Below, one piece after another: positions 4,921-5,198 of a stretch of 5,198 bases of DNA; position 1 is the first letter of the stretch, and each line of letters starts with the position of its first letter. The notes under the pieces are model-generated. The model ran no database searches, had not been told where the DNA came from, and was given only the letters and a program-made list of their open reading frames with translations. This stretch comes from JBIOUF01 sp044866695 (GTDB taxonomy: Bacteria; Actinomycetota; Actinomycetes; Propionibacteriales; Nocardioidaceae). The stretch is taken from the NCBI GenBank assembly GCA_044866695.1, contig JBIOUF010000290.1, positions 1 through 5,198 on the forward strand, read 5' to 3'. Position numbers and translations under genes: made by a program.

Positions 4921-4947
4921 GGATCGAGGCTGGGCCCGCGCCGATCC
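4921..4947 (-). terminator. Candidate terminator hairpin downstream of the RibD_C-type gene
   Basis: GGATCG (4921-4926) pairs with CGATCC (4942-4947), with a 15-nt loop holding the palindrome GGGCCC (4932-4937). Read on the minus strand it begins 12 nt after the stop at 4960. There is no T-tract. The stem is short and the loop large, so this is only a modest candidate. Confidence 0.3.
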
Positions 4948-4959
4948 GACGTCGCGCTC

Positions 4960-5198
4960 TCAGCGCTTGGTCTCGTACCTGGTCAGGACCACGCCGTCGG
5001 GAAACGTCCGGGTCTCCACCAGGTCCAGGGTCACCCAGCTGTCCAGGGCCGTGAAGAACGGCGTGCCGCCGCCCACCAGGACCGGTGCGGTGGCCAACAC
5101 GTACTCGTCGATCAGCCCGGCCCGCATGGCCGCCGCGGCGAGTGTGGCGCCGCCGATGTCCATGGGGCCGCCGTCCTCGGCCTTGAGCCGGGTGATCT
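4960..5198 (-). CDS. Dihydrofolate-reductase-family protein (RibD C-terminal domain), C-terminal part, runs off right edge
   Basis: The minus-strand frame is open from the window edge to TGA 4960-4962 and gives 78 residues, beginning ITRLKAEDGGPMDIGGATLA. The DIGGATLAAAAMRAGL segment is the glycine-rich NADPH-contacting block of RibD_C proteins. It is followed by the family's IDEYVLATAPVLVGGGTPFF and, at the end, LVETRTFPDGVVLTRYE. These proteins share the DHFR fold and reduce small NADPH-dependent substrates, riboflavin-pathway pyrimidines in RibD itself; most stand-alone actinomycete members have no known substrate. An internal ATG at 5163 is not the start, because matching sequence continues upstream of it to the edge. 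About the first 100 residues lie outside the window. The gene is convergent with the broken antitoxin and shows no clear functional link to it. Confidence 0.85.
   Translation of the reverse strand, partial: ITRLKAEDGGPMDIGGATLAAAAMRAGLIDEYVLATAPVLVGGGTPFFTALDSWVTLDLVETRTFPDGVVLTRYETKR

Overview
The window is very GC-rich. Its genes are tightly packed with short gaps and overlaps, and Shine-Dalgarno (SD) sequences of the GGAGG type are common. The protein families (S66 peptidase, YefM-YoeB, a 'DTCGN' VOC protein, an alanine-rich Imm5-like protein, an actinobacterial-style aldonolactone oxidase, a RibD_C reductase) together suggest chromosomal DNA from an actinomycete. I cannot name the genus from sequence alone.

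Layout. Positions 1-287 (minus) hold the N-terminal third of an S66 / LD-carboxypeptidase-like protein that runs off the left edge. A 137-bp divergent gap carries a perfect 8-bp inverted repeat and a two-box GTAC operator. From there a plus-strand run reads yefM (425-670), yoeB (667-924), a VOC/glyoxalase-fold protein (940-1341), a nucleoside hydrolase (1352-2284), an N-terminally truncated PIN toxin remnant (2290-2646) and an Imm5-like putative immunity protein (2679-3194). Gaps are 32 bp or less throughout, so most of this could be one transcript, although the immunity gene has its own strong SD.

The run ends at a compact hairpin (3191-3213) shared with a convergent minus-strand gene for an FAD-linked aldonolactone oxidase (start 4460, stop 3219). 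Positions 4461-4959 contain no intact gene. They hold ATGTCAAA repeats, a Phd/VapB-type antitoxin gene broken by a 2-nt frameshift (4663-4856), a possible trace of a PIN toxin start, a TGGCATTATGTCA palindrome and a hairpin. The right edge (4960-5198, minus) is the C-terminal part of a dihydrofolate-reductase-family (RibD_C) protein.

Overall this is an ordinary metabolic neighbourhood overlaid with toxin-antitoxin (TA) and immunity genes. One type II system is intact, with all four YoeB active-site residues in place and an operator of recognisable geometry. Two other type II loci survive only as fragments. I did not find a convincing new multi-gene system. The points most worth a second look are the frameshifted antitoxin, the junction of the truncated PIN gene, the orphan immunity-like gene, and the way yefM-yoeB leads directly into two metabolic genes.
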